Shown one piece after another: positions 11,092 through 22,949 of a DNA stretch of 64,000 nt. Source of the DNA: Lytechinus variegatus (taxonomy: Eukaryota > Echinodermata > Echinoidea > Temnopleuroida > Toxopneustidae); the NCBI RefSeq assembly GCF_018143015.1, contig NC_054747.1, forward strand, positions 30,188,733 to 30,252,732. The letters are read 5' to 3'. A program made the position numbers and the translations under genes. A model generated the notes under the pieces. It searched no databases. It saw nothing but the letters and a program-made list of their open reading frames with translations, and was not told the origin of the DNA. Each line of letters begins with the position of its first letter. Position 1 is the first letter of the stretch.

Positions 11092-11150
11092 CCCCTCCCA
11101 GGTAATATAACAAGCTTTGATTCAAAGCTTGTTATATTACCTGGGAGGGG
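11092..11150. repeat. Perfect 59-bp palindrome
   Basis: The arm CCCCTCCCAGGTAATATAAC plus AAGCTTTGA is followed, after a single T, by its exact complement (29+1+29). The paralogue at 36958-37016 differs by one base. It abuts the 3' end of an antisense LINE fragment. Confidence 0.85.
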
Positions 11151-11154
11151 CTAT

Positions 11155-11640
11155 TGATAATAATAATAATATAATACATAACATTTATAAGGCGCTTACT
11201 ACTGGTGTTTCTAAGCACTCTGTGTTCTGTTTATGGTTTGTACTTGGGTTTATAAAAGGGGGCAGGGGATAATGAAACAGGTAATACAACTATTTGAATA
11301 ATCAAAAATCGAAACTGGTGTGCACCTCCAATTGACCGACCCACAACTGTGAATAATATATTAAACAGGTAGGTTTTGAGTAGGGTTTTGAACTGATTCA
11401 CAGACTTGGCATTATGAATGTAAGATGGTAGCTTATTCCAAAGGGATAGGGCAATTGAAGAAAAAGCGCGATCACCATATTCAGCAGAGGTTCGTGGTCC
11501 AGGAGTTAACTGCATTGTAGACAATGAACGAAGAGGTCTTGAGGAGGTACTAGAACGTAAGCATGGTAAGGAAATGAGATCTGTTAGATATTTTGGGGCT
11601 TGGCCATTGAGAATTTTTTAGGTGAGGAGAACTGTATTAG
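11155..11640 (-). mobile_element. CR1/L2-type LINE 3' fragment
   Basis: Read on the minus strand, this gives the C-terminal end of a CR1/L2 reverse-transcriptase protein: YGDRAFSSIALSLWNKLPSY followed by a FKTLLKTYLF-like end. A 3' tail (GCGCCTTATAAATG) and an AAT/TTA microsatellite (11158-11175) mark the 3' terminus. The rest of the element is missing. The paralogue is at 37018-37500. Confidence 0.75.
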
Positions 11641-12621
11641 GTCCCCTCCCTGATATCTCGGCCGTGGGTAGCCCGATTGCCTCGACATTTTGCACAAGCG
11701 TCAAGGATTACGTAATCTACAAAGTAGTATGCATAGGATGGCGATCATGACGATCATTTTTAAATTAATGAATTTATTTAAATTTATGCTACAAATCATA
11801 GGTTTCGGTATTTCTCACCAAATAAAGCCTCTGGGATAGCAATATTTGTGCAAATGTCCTTCACAACTCCCTCATCAATTCCTGGAGAAAAAAAGGTTGC
11901 GGTAGATGCTTTTTTAAATACATATTATTGTTTTCAATTTTTCTTATGTATTTCTCTGTTTTTTTTTGTCAATCGTTTACAGATGCGTATATATGTGTGT
12001 ATGTATGTGTGTGTATGAGAGAGTCTGTATGTATTTTTTGGTAAATATTTACAGATTTAATGCCATGATACTTACTAGAAAGTATTTACGTATACACAGT
12101 CATATAGAAAAATTTCGAAATTTCAGTGACATGTGTTCGGTAAGAGTAATCTGACACCCGCACGGTAGGTCCAATCTCCATAAATTTGGTATCAAAATTT
12201 GCGGGAAGGATCGTTATAACAAAACAGTCTTTATATTTTATATGGAAATATTGAGGCGCTAGGTAAGTACCGATAAAAATTCGACGGGTGTGGGCATTAT
12301 ACCCCCACCCCGGAGTGTTAGGGTTAAATAAGACCATGGTCTAAGTCTTTGCTGTGTTTACTGTGCTTTTTCTTAACTCGTGAATAGTGAAATGAGCCAT
12401 ATCTTATGCATCTTTCCGAAACGGTTAAGAATGATTTGAATAAAGATGAGCTGAGACGTTGAAATTCTACAGTTAGGGATTTATGTCACTGTTGGATTTC
12501 CATAGTTAAACCATTACTTTAGACCAGAGTTTAAATCAAACCAATCTTCAGCATACGAGCCATGGCGTTTCTCGGTCTGGAGCCGGTTTCATCATTGTGA
12601 TTGATTCATTGCAATGAATTA

Positions 12622-12768
12622 GGGGCCCGTTGCAGAAAGAGTTGCGTTTAAACGCAAGTAAAAAAATCAATCGCAAGTCAAAAATGCGCGCTGTTGATTG
12701 GTTGAAAATCAAGTTGCGCGTGATTTTTAGAGTTGCGTTTGATTGCAACTCTTTCTGCAACTGGCCCC
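12622..12768. mobile_element. MITE, GGGGCCCGTTGCAGAAAGAG ends
   Basis: The 147-bp element has inverted ends GGGGCCCGTTGCAGAAAGAG and CTCTTTCTGCAACTGGCCCC and an internal repeat of GCGTTTAAACGCAA type. The paralogue is at 38491-38646. Confidence 0.7.
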
Positions 12769-13040
12769 AGGTGGAAGGGGATGAGAATATCAAGGTCCCT
12801 TCTTACGATTTATCTATGGAAATCCATCATTGTCAGAATATTTTCTACTAGAAATTTGAACAATGACCTTTGTAAAAAAAGAAAGAAGCACAAGGAATTT
12901 AATTTTGAGGTGAAGTGACTATGATTAACATAAATAATAAAACAAGTTCATGAGTTTTAATGCAATTTACATTATATGTCAAAGTACATTGTGAATTTAT
13001 GAGACATGATGTTTGAACAACTTTCAAATTTCGAATATCA

Positions 13041-13312
13041 GGATCCTGTCTTACGAAGAGTTTGAATTCATCCAGTTACAACTTTCATGACTATGGAAAC
13101 GAAGCAACCCAACTTTTTTTTGGTGGTGTTGGTTAGAACTGTTTCCTAAATATTATTTATATATGCGCCATTGTATTGAATATTCAGAGTAGTATTGTAC
13201 GTTTTCTGAGACACATCTTGCAAAATTTACTGTATCGTGAAAAGTTATGTCATCGAAGGATTTCCATAGTTAAGCTCGATCGGATCAATCATATCGCTAC
13301 GGGGCCCTGAAG
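13041..13312. mobile_element. MITE upstream of gene 2 (empty-site control)
   Basis: This palindromic element runs from CAGGATCCTGTCTTACGAAG to ATATCGCTACGGGGCCCTG. It contains an uninterrupted TTAA at 13270-13273, exactly where the paralogue at 48221-48880 carries a 381-bp insertion. The superfamily is not certain. Confidence 0.55.
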
Positions 13313-13313
13313 T

Positions 13314-13598
13314 GCACTTCGTTACTTCACATTTTGATAATTCGTATAAGGTCGGGCGCATTTTACGAACTGTTTCATAAATCCCCTCTGAGTTGTAGCG
13401 GGAATAAACGCATCCTCAACAAATGAGGAAATAAAACGGTACGTAAAAGCTCATTTCGCTTTGTGCAGGTGTTTACACGCATTTGGTTACCCCCGATGAG
13501 AGAAGTCAACTGCGATTTGATTCATTTCATAAAAAGAAGAAATAAAGTCTTTATTGTCAGTCGGTATGATTCATTAGATGTATTTAAAGATTATGGTG
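13314..13598 (+). promoter_or_regulatory. Gene 2 promoter and 5' UTR region
   Basis: Blocks shared with the flanks of the other two leader exons are TTTTGATAATTCGTAT, AATCCCCTCTGAGTTGTAGC, CAAATGAGGAAATAAAAC and CCGATGAGAGAAGTCAACTG. AAATAAAAC near 13430 could be a TATA-like element about 165 bp before the ATG. The MITE ending at 13312 sits right at its 5' edge and may contribute sequence. Confidence 0.4.
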
Positions 13599-13650
13599 AT
13601 GGAGACCGCGTTATTGATCACATTGCTACTTTGGGGGCTCAGTGAAATTG
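13599..13650 (+). CDS. Gene 2 leader exon (signal peptide)
   Basis: The ATG at 13599 opens METALLITLLLWGLSEI, a short hydrophobic signal peptide. The donor ATTG|GTGAGTT leaves phase 1, which fits the first SRCR exon. Near-identical exons lie at 8455 and 49145. This ATG is chosen because all three paralogues keep it, with the same hydrophobic core and donor. Confidence 0.8.
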
Positions 13651-16600
13651 GTGAGTTCTTTTCCAAATTCCTCTTTTTAGGACTCTAAATTATGTGATTT
13701 AATTCTCGTGAATTATTCACAAGAATTTCCGTCTTTTGAAAATGAAATACTATGCTTTTAGTTTTATCTTTCTCTTGCGTGCAGTATCAATGTATACTGA
13801 CATTTATTTCATTTTCTAAATTGTGTCATATCTCTTCTCAGGTAATTGTATGGTCATTATTGAAAAAAAACATGTTGGTCAAAATATACTTTTAATTGAG
13901 TGGCAAGATAAGGTTAAGTTCATGATCATGCTAATTGCCATGATTGCTATAATTTTGTTTTAATAGCTATGGTAATTACTAAATTTACTTTGCAGGGCCC
14001 GTCTTACAAAGAGTTGCTCTGGAAAGCGTTTCATGACAGCTATTTTTATCCGACGTTTACCATAGTTGCAGTGATTTCCAGCCAATAAGAATCAAGAAAA
14101 GTTGTCAACTTGTCGGACAAAAATGTTGAAGAAATGCTCCCCTGAGGTTTCGATAATCTAGATCACCCGAAATACAGGGGAAATTTGGTAATTTCATGTG
14201 ACACTTAACTTTGTGACACAAAGTTGAAAATACCAGGAAATTGAGGCTAAAACTCGTGGTGATTATTCTTTAAAGTTTGGCCTGTAGCTCCATGAATGAT
14301 ATTTGAACGTTTACAGCTTTGAAATTCAGATTCATTTAATGTAATTCCTTACCCATCTTATGATAATATACGATTCGGGATAATTAGCATTATATAAAGT
14401 CATTCGTCTGGATTTAAACTTATTGAACTGCAATGCAATGCTACTAAGATATTAATAATTGTACACGAAACTCCTGTTTATTATTTCTCTGAATCCAAAT
14501 GCCCCCATAATTGTTTTAGTTACACATTACAGATACGTGCTTTATATTATGTGGCTTGTACCTCGCACTTTTATATTGGCATAATATTGAATTTGTCGGC
14601 ATCTTTTCCCGTTCTTTTAAATAATAGATCTATTGTTCAAACATAAAATGGACTGATTCAATTTGTATATATAAGGAAATATATAATAATATAAAAATAT
14701 ATTATAATCTGCTATGCAGTCACTAGATAAGTAACATAAGCATTCGAATCGCTGTACAAATTATCTTTAAAAAATCATTACAGTGAGAAATGTACAATTA
14801 GGTAGCAATGATATAATAAGTAGGATACTGGTGCCAAGTTTTGCCAATTGGAAGGTTAGGCTGATATTAAATCATTGTTAATTATTTTAGAGCTTGCTTA
14901 AATTCTCTACTCAAACAATTCAGTCTGGTAATATTAATACTGGATCATCACCAGAGTTCAGACAGGCTTACGACAGGTCCGTGACCCGAGTATAGCATCG
15001 TAACACGTGTTTTGAACGTAAAGGCGTACCAAATCCTAAATTGTCAACTTCAAAATTGCCATCAAATACCATATAAAACATATTATATCTAACTTGCAAT
15101 GAGGTCATTATCAGAATGTCATCTTATCGATCAATACAATTTGCTATGACTTTCATGCGATTTGGGTTTTTATTGGAATCTTGAAGGTTAGCAGCGATTT
15201 CGACATCACTATTAAAACGGTTATTTTGAAACGCAGTATACATGTCTAAAATACTCCGTTGTATCCCCTATGCGGTTTGTCACAAAATCTGATCTAAAAT
15301 CATCCGTAAAATGTGCGATAAAAGCTGTAAGAAGCTATACTGAAAAAAAATCACTGATTCTCACTGTCATCGAAATGTGCTTTGCTTGTTAGATGTTACA
15401 TAGTTCATTCATTTCGTATCAATCGTGTGAATATAAGGCCGGCTGAGGGCTCCTGAAAACCTGGGGCGTCGATGTTGTGGGGGAGGGAGACAGTGAAAAT
15501 ATGCCCCCAATAATTTTGTCTATTTAAAAAAGATCATAATGAAGATGTAAATATATGTTCAACCGCTGAAGATGGCATAACAATTCTACTAACCCCTCCA
15601 AAAACAAGGTATTTTTGGCGAGCAAGATCATGAATTATAATTGCGCAAGGAAAACTTTTGACATCTATTTTTTTTAATTTTGCCCCCCCCCCCCCCTGGC
15701 CTTACAAAGGATCGACGTTCACTTCTTTCATCGAAGTGTGCATGATCGGTTGCAGCGGTGTTTATAGAACCATCTTGCTCTCACGCGTAATTCAGATGTC
15801 TTAGGATTCCGAGAGTAAACTTCATTTAGTTTCAAAATATAATTGAGCCAAGTGGCGTAAAGAGCCAAAAATCATTATTCGAGTTTAGACCAAGGTTTAT
15901 CCTAGGTTTAATTATGGGAATACCACACATGTGGATTTTTAATTTTAAACAAAATTAACGTTATTGCAATGTGGGGTAAAGCCCCATCCTCAACTTGAGT
16001 GACAAAAACAAAAACGAAATAAGATAACATAAAATAATGAGCATGAAATATAACAACCAATTGTAAATGTACATTATATATTCAATGTGTATTTCTACTT
16101 TACACCCCGTAATATAATTTCTTTCAATCTTTTTAGTTTCATTTCCCCCATTATTTATGTACATTTACGAAAGTCGTAAAAACTAAGTTCAGATTTCCCT
16201 TTGAAGTAACCTAAAACTTTATTTAATAGTTAAAGCTTCCTCTTCAACTCCGGTTCAAACATTTTTTTTAATCCCTTTCTCTTCAATTTACAATCAATTT
16301 GGGAACTTTGTTTAGATGACACTTGACTTTGAAAAGAGTCAAGCACAGGAATATCATACAGGAAATATTAATTTTCGAATCTAAATTATGAACACTTTCA
16401 TGAAAATTAAATATCAATGTACGGAGACATAGGAGGGGTGAATATCCCATAATGAATAATGCATATCAGTGGCGGATCCACGATTTCCAAATGTAACATG
16501 AAAAAAATGCCCCATTTTGGAAAATCCTGGATCCGCCCCTGACATGAAGTCGTTTGGTCCAAGGTAAAAATAAATGAAATAAGAATAACAAAAAATAGGT

Positions 16601-16795
16601 CCACATTTGCTATTGCATGGCATATCTCCCTTCATTTTTTTTTACCTTTAAAGGGGGACATGATATATATATTCATATATACAATGTGTGTTTGCGTGTG
16701 TGTATGTGTATTTATATATTCTAAATCTTGTAACTATCATGTTTGTAGAATGGCTAATTTTTTCATTGATAATGGTCGAAATTCAATTTATAAAG
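13651..16795 (+). other. Gene 2 intron 1
   Basis: A 3.1-kb intron without recognised exons. It contains the intact 16-bp empty site (14112-14127) of the LINE inserted in gene 3, a MITE-like start near 13996 (GGGCCCGTCTTACAAAGAG), a C-run near 15684 and a small MITE at 16467-16541. The part from about 14465 to 15880 is not shared with gene 3. Confidence 0.7.
16467..16541. mobile_element. 75-bp MITE, CAGTGGCGGATCC ends
   Basis: The ends CAGTGGCGGATCCACGATTT and AAATCCTGGATCCGCCCCTG face each other, of hAT type. The same element occupies the same place in gene 3 (53004-53077), so it predates the duplication. Confidence 0.65.
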
Positions 16796-17128
16796 CATGG
16801 CGCGTCTCTGGAACTGAAGTTCGTCTTATTGGAGGAGGAGACGAAAGACGAGGGCGAGTAGAAGTCCGTCATGATGGGCTCTGGGGTAGTATCTGTGACG
16901 ATGGCTGGGATATCCAAGATGCAATGGTAGTCTGTCGAAAACTTGGCTACGGGAACGCATCAGCGGCCACTGGTTATGCAGAATATGGCCCTGGATCTGG
17001 TCCCATCTTCCTGGATAATGTAGACTGCACTGGTCAAGAAATGGATCTAGATGATTGCAGTCATAATGGATTCGAAGTTCACGATTGTCAGCATAGCGAG
17101 GACGCTGGCGTAGAATGCGTACCAAAAG
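16796..17128 (+). CDS. Gene 2 SRCR exon A
   Basis: A 333-bp phase 1-1 exon holds one SRCR domain: VRLIGGGDERRGRVEV, LWGSICDDGWDIQDAMVVC, RKLGYG, FLDNVDC, DLDDCSH, HDCQHSEDAGVEC. It has six cysteines and none in the LGY position, so the pattern is group A-like, yet the domain is in a single exon as in group B. The acceptor TTTATAAAG|CATGG was chosen because gene 3 keeps the frame only from here; upstream sequence is similar between copies but shifted in frame. The donor is CCAAAAG|GTTTGC. Confidence 0.9.
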
Positions 17129-17879
17129 GTTTGCCATTTAAAAGTTTTTCATATGTTTTCAAATTTATCATTAAAATATTGAACAGATAATACCCTTCTG
17201 CTTTTTTAATTTATCAATCAATTTCATGAGATTTAATCCGATTTTTTTTTAATCAGTCTGCTTACAGTGGCAATCCTTCACTTGTAAATTGTGAATGTTG
17301 TAGGATCGTTGATCATATTTGCTTAGAATGACAATTCTAGTCCACTTTTTCCCTCTATGGTTTATAAGCAAAAGCAGTAATCAATATATTATGTATGTTC
17401 TGAAATGAAAATGTAGTTTACGATTGATAATAAATGCTGGTCAGGAGAAAAACAATAAATCTATTCAATTTTTAAAAGCCCTATACGGACCTAAAATGAA
17501 AACGAGTTGCTGAACGTGTTAAAGGGCACGCTTGTTCAATCTGTCAAGATTTCAAATGTAATGGCCTTGGGTAACGGGGTGTTGTAACAATGGGATCTAA
17601 TTTGACGTCACACATTAAAAGTAGGTATTGCATTTTATTCACTAAATTAAGCAAAATAGACATACCAAAGTGTGCATCCTTAAAGGAAACATATGGTTTA
17701 GTGGTATTTGTAATCGAAATTTTGATGTCATACAAAGGAATGATTCTTTGTTGGAAGATTTGAATTTTCTGTTTCGAAATGTTATTTCTTTTCTTCCGTT
17801 CACCCCACCCCTATAACCCTACCCCTCCCCCCCCCCTCTCTCTCTTCTGTATCTCGCCTTCCGTCCGATATCTATCAAG
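17129..17879 (+). other. Gene 2 intron 2
   Basis: 17237-17460 resembles 57540-57800, which lies after exon B'' of gene 3, while 17540-17760 resembles 54945-55180 before exon B'. The 3' end has a strong CT/C tract (17800-17860) before the exon B acceptor. No exon was found. Confidence 0.6.
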
Positions 17880-18212
17880 ATCTGCAAGTACGGCTGGTTG
17901 GCGGGGATTCAGCCTTAGAAGGTCGTGTCGAGGTGTTGTACAACGGTTCATGGGAAACAATTTGCGATAATTATTGGAGTTTAAGGGAGGCGAAAGTTGT
18001 ATGCCGAATGTTGGGCTTCCAAACAGTCACTAGAGCCACCTACAACGCTGAGTTCGGAGAATGGTCTAGTAGTTTTCTCTGGGATTATGTTGGATATGTT
18101 GGATGCGTCGGGGATGAACGCAGCCTTGCAGAATGCTTTCACAGTGGATATGGGATTCATAATTGTGGACACTCAGAAGATGCATGGGTGGTCTGCGGTA
18201 ATGATGTTAATG
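17880..18212 (+). CDS. Gene 2 SRCR exon B (apparent B'/B'' recombinant)
   Basis: A phase 1-1 SRCR exon runs between TATCAAG|ATCTGC and TTAATG|GTGAGC. The first half (LYNGSW, MLGFQT, NAEFGE) and its acceptor region match gene 3 exon B'. The last part (HSGYGI, HSEDA, NDVNG) and the following intron match exon B''. A 9-bp tandem duplication (TATGTTGGA twice, 18086-18103) adds Tyr-Val-Gly before the third cysteine. Changes unlike the paralogues include GSWET, CDNYW, EWSSSFLW and EDAWVV at conserved sites, suggesting relaxed or altered selection. All six cysteines remain. The domain is clear; intact folding is less so. Confidence 0.85.
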
Positions 18213-18608
18213 GTGAGCTGAACTGTTGGTAGAACTAAACGTCTTACTTGTAAATTGGCAGGTGATCCTCGCTGTGGTTATTTCTTTTAGAGAGAATAGA
18301 GAAAAAAGGGTTATAAAATTTCAACTAAATGCAGAAGTCCTAAAGACTAACATGAATGGAAACATGGTTAAACGTATGCCTATGGTTTCTATCATTCATA
18401 AATTCATTGTCGATCTTCGGTTTGAATTTCGGTTGCAGCAATCGATGTCATACTTCCATCATAAAACAAAATTTGATCTTTTTTCAGTTCAACAAAGTAC
18501 TTTCCCACGTTGCTGCTATTGTTAATAACATCAGTAGCAAGAAAGAGTCTTGTACTTACAGTGGCAAGTAATATCTGCTTATCAAATAATTGGCCACAAT
18601 CTGACCCT

Positions 18609-19600
18609 GGGGGCCACTCTTACTCACGAGTGGATACCATGCGCGACTATGAGATCTCAAAAAGCACCCTAAACACGTATTTTCCATATTCTGAAAATGC
18701 ACACCTTAACAAGCATTGGCGTGTGAAATCATACCCTTAAAGGACAAGTCCACCCCAACAAAAACTTGATTTGAATAAAAAGAGAAAAATTCAACAAGCA
18801 AAACACTGAAAATTTCATCAAAATCGGTTATTTTTAACAAAATTGTTATATGAACGAGCCAGTTACATCCAAATGAGGGAGTTGATGACATGACTCACTA
18901 TTTCTTTTGTATTTTATTATATAAAATATGAAATATTGTTCTTTTCTCGTCATTGTCATGTGAAATGAAGTTTCATTCCTCCCTGAACACGTGGAATTCC
19001 ATTATTTTAACATTTTGTGCTTCAGGCAAGGAGGTCCTAATCATCAAGGTCCTAATCATCAAATTCGTAAAAATTGAAATATTGTATAACTCAAACAATA
19101 AAAAACAAAAGAAATAGTGAGTGAGTGACATCATCGACTCTCTCATTTGGATGTAACTGGCTTGTTCATATAACTATTTTGTTAAAAATAAGCGAAAATT
19201 TTAAACGTCATAACTTTCTTATTTTACATCCGATTTTGATGAAACTTTCAGTATTGTGCTTGTCTGATTTTTCTCTTTTGATTCAAATCAACATTTTTCT
19301 GAGGTGGACTTGACCTTTAACAAATTTGGAAACAAAACAATGCCATTGGCAGGTATTCCATTAATTGAACCCTAAAGTACATCCTTTATAATACATTTTA
19401 GTTTTGATTTTTTAATACACTCTCAAATTTGACCCTAAACACGTAGCTTTCATAGCGAAATAGATACCCTTTTTTCATTATTTTAGTGTTTTAGACACCC
19501 TTATTACGTTACGTACGTAACGTGCCCTATCTTGAAAAAGACATCGTTTTACGTGTTTTTGGGTCGCGCATGGTATCCACTCGCCAATGTTAGTGCCCCC
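18609..19600. mobile_element. DNA element, GGGGGCCACT ends, with nested MITE
   Basis: The ends GGGGGCCACT...ACGAGTGGATACCATGCGCG and CGCGCATGGTATCCACTCG...AGTGCCCCC are inverted repeats. A relative occupies 58200-58656 in gene 3, at a different site. This copy is interrupted by a TTAA-flanked MITE (18741-19316); sequence resumes on the far side, matching the relative (GGAAACARAAC after the junction). Confidence 0.65.
18741..19316. mobile_element. TTAA-flanked MITE, copy 1 (nested)
   Basis: The ends AGGACAAGTCCACCCCAACA and the inverted TGAGGTGGACTTGACCT sit between TTAA at 18737-18740 and 19317-19320. Long sub-terminal inverted similarity is present (GATTTGAATAAAAAG against CTTTTGATTCAAATC). 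Relatives lie at 22950-23529 and 26693-27281. TTAA targets suggest piggyBac-type mobilisation, though the ends are not CCCTA. Confidence 0.75.
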
Positions 19601-19780
19601 ACCCCCGGGAATCTGACATGAGTCGTTCATTTAAGCCCAAAGCAAAAATTGCTTATGACTGGTTTAAGTTATTGTTTTCATGGTTTTGAAATGGTTAATC
19701 AAATAACAAGAATCTACATTGCTATCTCATAAACAGAAATGCACATAATTTTACTCGGGCATTAGACAAATTATACACAC

Positions 19781-21359
19781 CATGGGTGTCGATCACGGGG
19801 GGGGGGGGGTGGGGGATATATCCCCCCAATATTTCAAGTGGGGGGGATGGCCTGTATTATCCTCCCCCAATAATTTAGGGTAGAAAAATTATAATAATGA
19901 TGATGAAAAGTTTGATCATAATGGTTATAGTATGCCATCAATCAGTTTGTTTCCCTCGCAATTTGTGTATACTTTTATTAAATAAAAACATTCCTTTTCA
20001 GGACTATTAAACAGATGGGTGGAGGTTCAAGATGAAAAAGAATGAAATATTTATGTATATGATATTTTTTTAACACATGACATAAAAAGACCCTAACGAA
20101 AAACAACTTTTGTTGATAGGGTGTTTCATCCCACCAGTGGTGAATAAATTAATTTTGATAAATCAATTAATTCAAAAGGGTGGAAAAATAAACCGGAGTA
20201 AAAGGATGGCAAGATAAATCGTCTAAGGAATGACCATATAGCTATCACATTAATAGCTCTATGGAATGACGGTAAGCCCGATGGCGCACGAGAAGCCATA
20301 CAGTTTGTAATTTGTGCTAGTCTTAATTGGTCCGAATCTGCAGTTTATCATGCATTAAGAAGAAAAAAGATATTGCCAGTCGGGTTAGATTTAAGAGAAG
20401 TTGTATACACAGAGGCGTCGATCGGGGGGGGGGGGGACAGGGGGATATATCGCTTCCCCCCAATAATAAAAACAAAAAAATGGAATAAGATTGAAATGCT
20501 ACACTGAAATCAGCAAGTGAGATTGAGATACCAACTCGATTTTCATTTCAAATCGTGCTCAAAATGTCTGCCTTTCAGATTGGAATATATAAATTTTCAG
20601 CTCGCGCTTCGCGCTCGCATGATTTCTGTACCAAAAACCCATACTTTTCATCATTGAATAGGTGAATAGAATGTCCCGTTTTCAGTTCTAAACCTCAAAA
20701 GAACTCCCGCTTCGATTTGCAATAATCTTTTGTTGGATATAATATATCTTGTTCTTTAGTAAAAGCGTCCATTAAACTATCCTTCCAGATCGAAATATCA
20801 AAATTTTCAACTCGCGCTTTGCGCTCGCATCTAGTGTTCTTCTAGATACCCATCTTAATCATTGGTACCAAAAATGCTTAGAATATCAAGCTTTCAGGTC
20901 AGAATATAAAGGAATTTCAGCTCGCTCTCTAGTAAGATACATACTAATCTACCCTCCTCATGAGTTACTAAAAACACACCTAAACAGGTACATTTTCCTG
21001 TTTTCATGTCATACTTAAAAATTTCAGCTCGCGCTTCGCGCTCGCATTGTTGGTGAGGGTGATATATATATAAATAAACATATATTATATATATACATAT
21101 ATACATCATGCTCAATAAACAGATCACTATGTACACGATCCAGACAATTTTTTGTCATTTTTTTCTTTCGTATTAGTTTAGAATAGGCTTACTTGTAACC
21201 CAACAATGAAGGAATTTCCAAGAACTCCATCCATATCAACCACTCTCTAATGTCCTAACTTGTTATTTTAGTGGGGGTAATGTTGACAGATCCCCATCCA
21301 CATGAACATTTGTGTCAATCATCCCCCCCCCAAACCAAGAATACCGATCGACACCCATG
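19781..21359. mobile_element. 1.58-kb hAT-like nonautonomous element, TSD ATACACAC
   Basis: The inverted ends CATGGGTGTCGATC and GATCGACACCCATG are flanked by perfect 8-bp repeats ATACACAC (19773-19780 and 21360-21367). G-runs and C-runs sit inside the ends. The interior holds at least three copies of a CAGCTCGCGCTTCGCGCTCG-like motif (20598-21050), a second G-run start near 20414 and a short open stretch at 20200-20420. The matching place in gene 3 lacks it. Confidence 0.75.
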
Positions 21360-21489
21360 ATACACACACTCGTTACCTTTGACATGTTTGAAGCAGCAGA
21401 ATAGTCATGAGCTTCAACTTTAAATCGTTCCAAACATGACAAAGGTACGTCGTACATGTTATTCTGACTTAAACTGTTACAATGCATGA

Positions 21490-22303
<814 letters not shown>

Positions 22304-22594
22304 GTGGAAGGGGGCAAAATGAAGGCCGAGTAGAAATGCTGTTTAACTCATCGTGGGGTACACTTTGTGGGCGAGGATGGGACTTAAAGGAGGCCGACGT
22401 GGCCTGTCGACTGTTAGGCTTCCTAGGTGCTTCAGACGTTCTCCATAACGCTGCATTCGGCGAAGGGACTGGGAAGGTACTTCTGGAAGACATCTCTTGT
22501 CTTGGATCGGAGGACACCTTGATGAACTGTACCTTCATGTCCATAGAGGCCGTCGACTGCCCCCATAATCTGGATGTTGGAGTCATGTGCAAAG
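22304..22594 (+). CDS. Gene 2 SRCR exon D (acceptor problem)
   Basis: It encodes GGRGQNEGRVEMLF, WGTLCGRGWDLKEADVAC, RLLGFLGASDVL, LLEDISC, LMNC, VDCPHNLDVGVMC. Six cysteines are kept, but GRGW replaces the usual DDxW. By homology with D' the exon should begin at 22273, yet an extra C there (CTAGCCC against CTAGCC) gives 322 bp and breaks the phase-1 frame. The acceptor CCTTGCAG|GTGGAAG at 22304 restores phase 1 (291 bp) but drops the first beta strand (IEIRLA). The donor is AAAG|GTGAATG. A sequencing slip in the C-run is an alternative explanation. Confidence 0.75.
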
Positions 22595-22949
22595 GTGAAT
22601 GTTAATTCATTTCATATCAAGAATTCAAGTACGAATTTACATTGACTTTAACCATTACCATCGCAATCAGTGATTTCAAGGAGTAAATCAATTTGGTAAA
22701 TAAAATTAGAATATGAAAATCGTTTGATTCTTTGCATACTTAGTAGAGGCGCAATTTGAAATTGATATCCTTCTTTAATTATATGGTCACTAACGTGCCA
22801 GTGTAGCTGATGGGGAAGTGGTAGATTGCCAACGTGGCAGATTTATGTTTTTGCCTGTCACGTGATTTTACGATGGTTGATTTGAATAACGGTGCTGACC
22901 TTTCGCTTCTTTTTCAGTTGTCAGAAAATAGTCTATAAGAAAATTTTAA

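Larger units (their letters stand above)
9629..12965. repeat. Segmental duplication, upstream block of copy 1
   Basis: From AACTCCATCAGGGAAAAAG onward this matches 34715-38860 in the same orientation and order, including a piggyBac-like MITE, a 374-bp MITE, a 59-bp palindrome, an antisense LINE fragment and a GGGGCCCGTTGCAG MITE. Copy 2 has an extra ~0.8 kb at 36144-36945. Past 12965 the match jumps to 48150 because copy 2 contains a 9.3-kb insertion. No host gene is visible in it. Confidence 0.85.

Noticed and set aside
16660-16795. Coding extension 5' of SRCR exon A
   Set aside because: It runs over a TG microsatellite, and the gene 3 copy is out of frame there.
16826-17137. Antisense open frames across SRCR exons (also at 22269-22592, 54228-54650, 55334-55708 and 59391-59933)
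   Set aside because: They are shadows of the SRCR coding strand without domain similarity.
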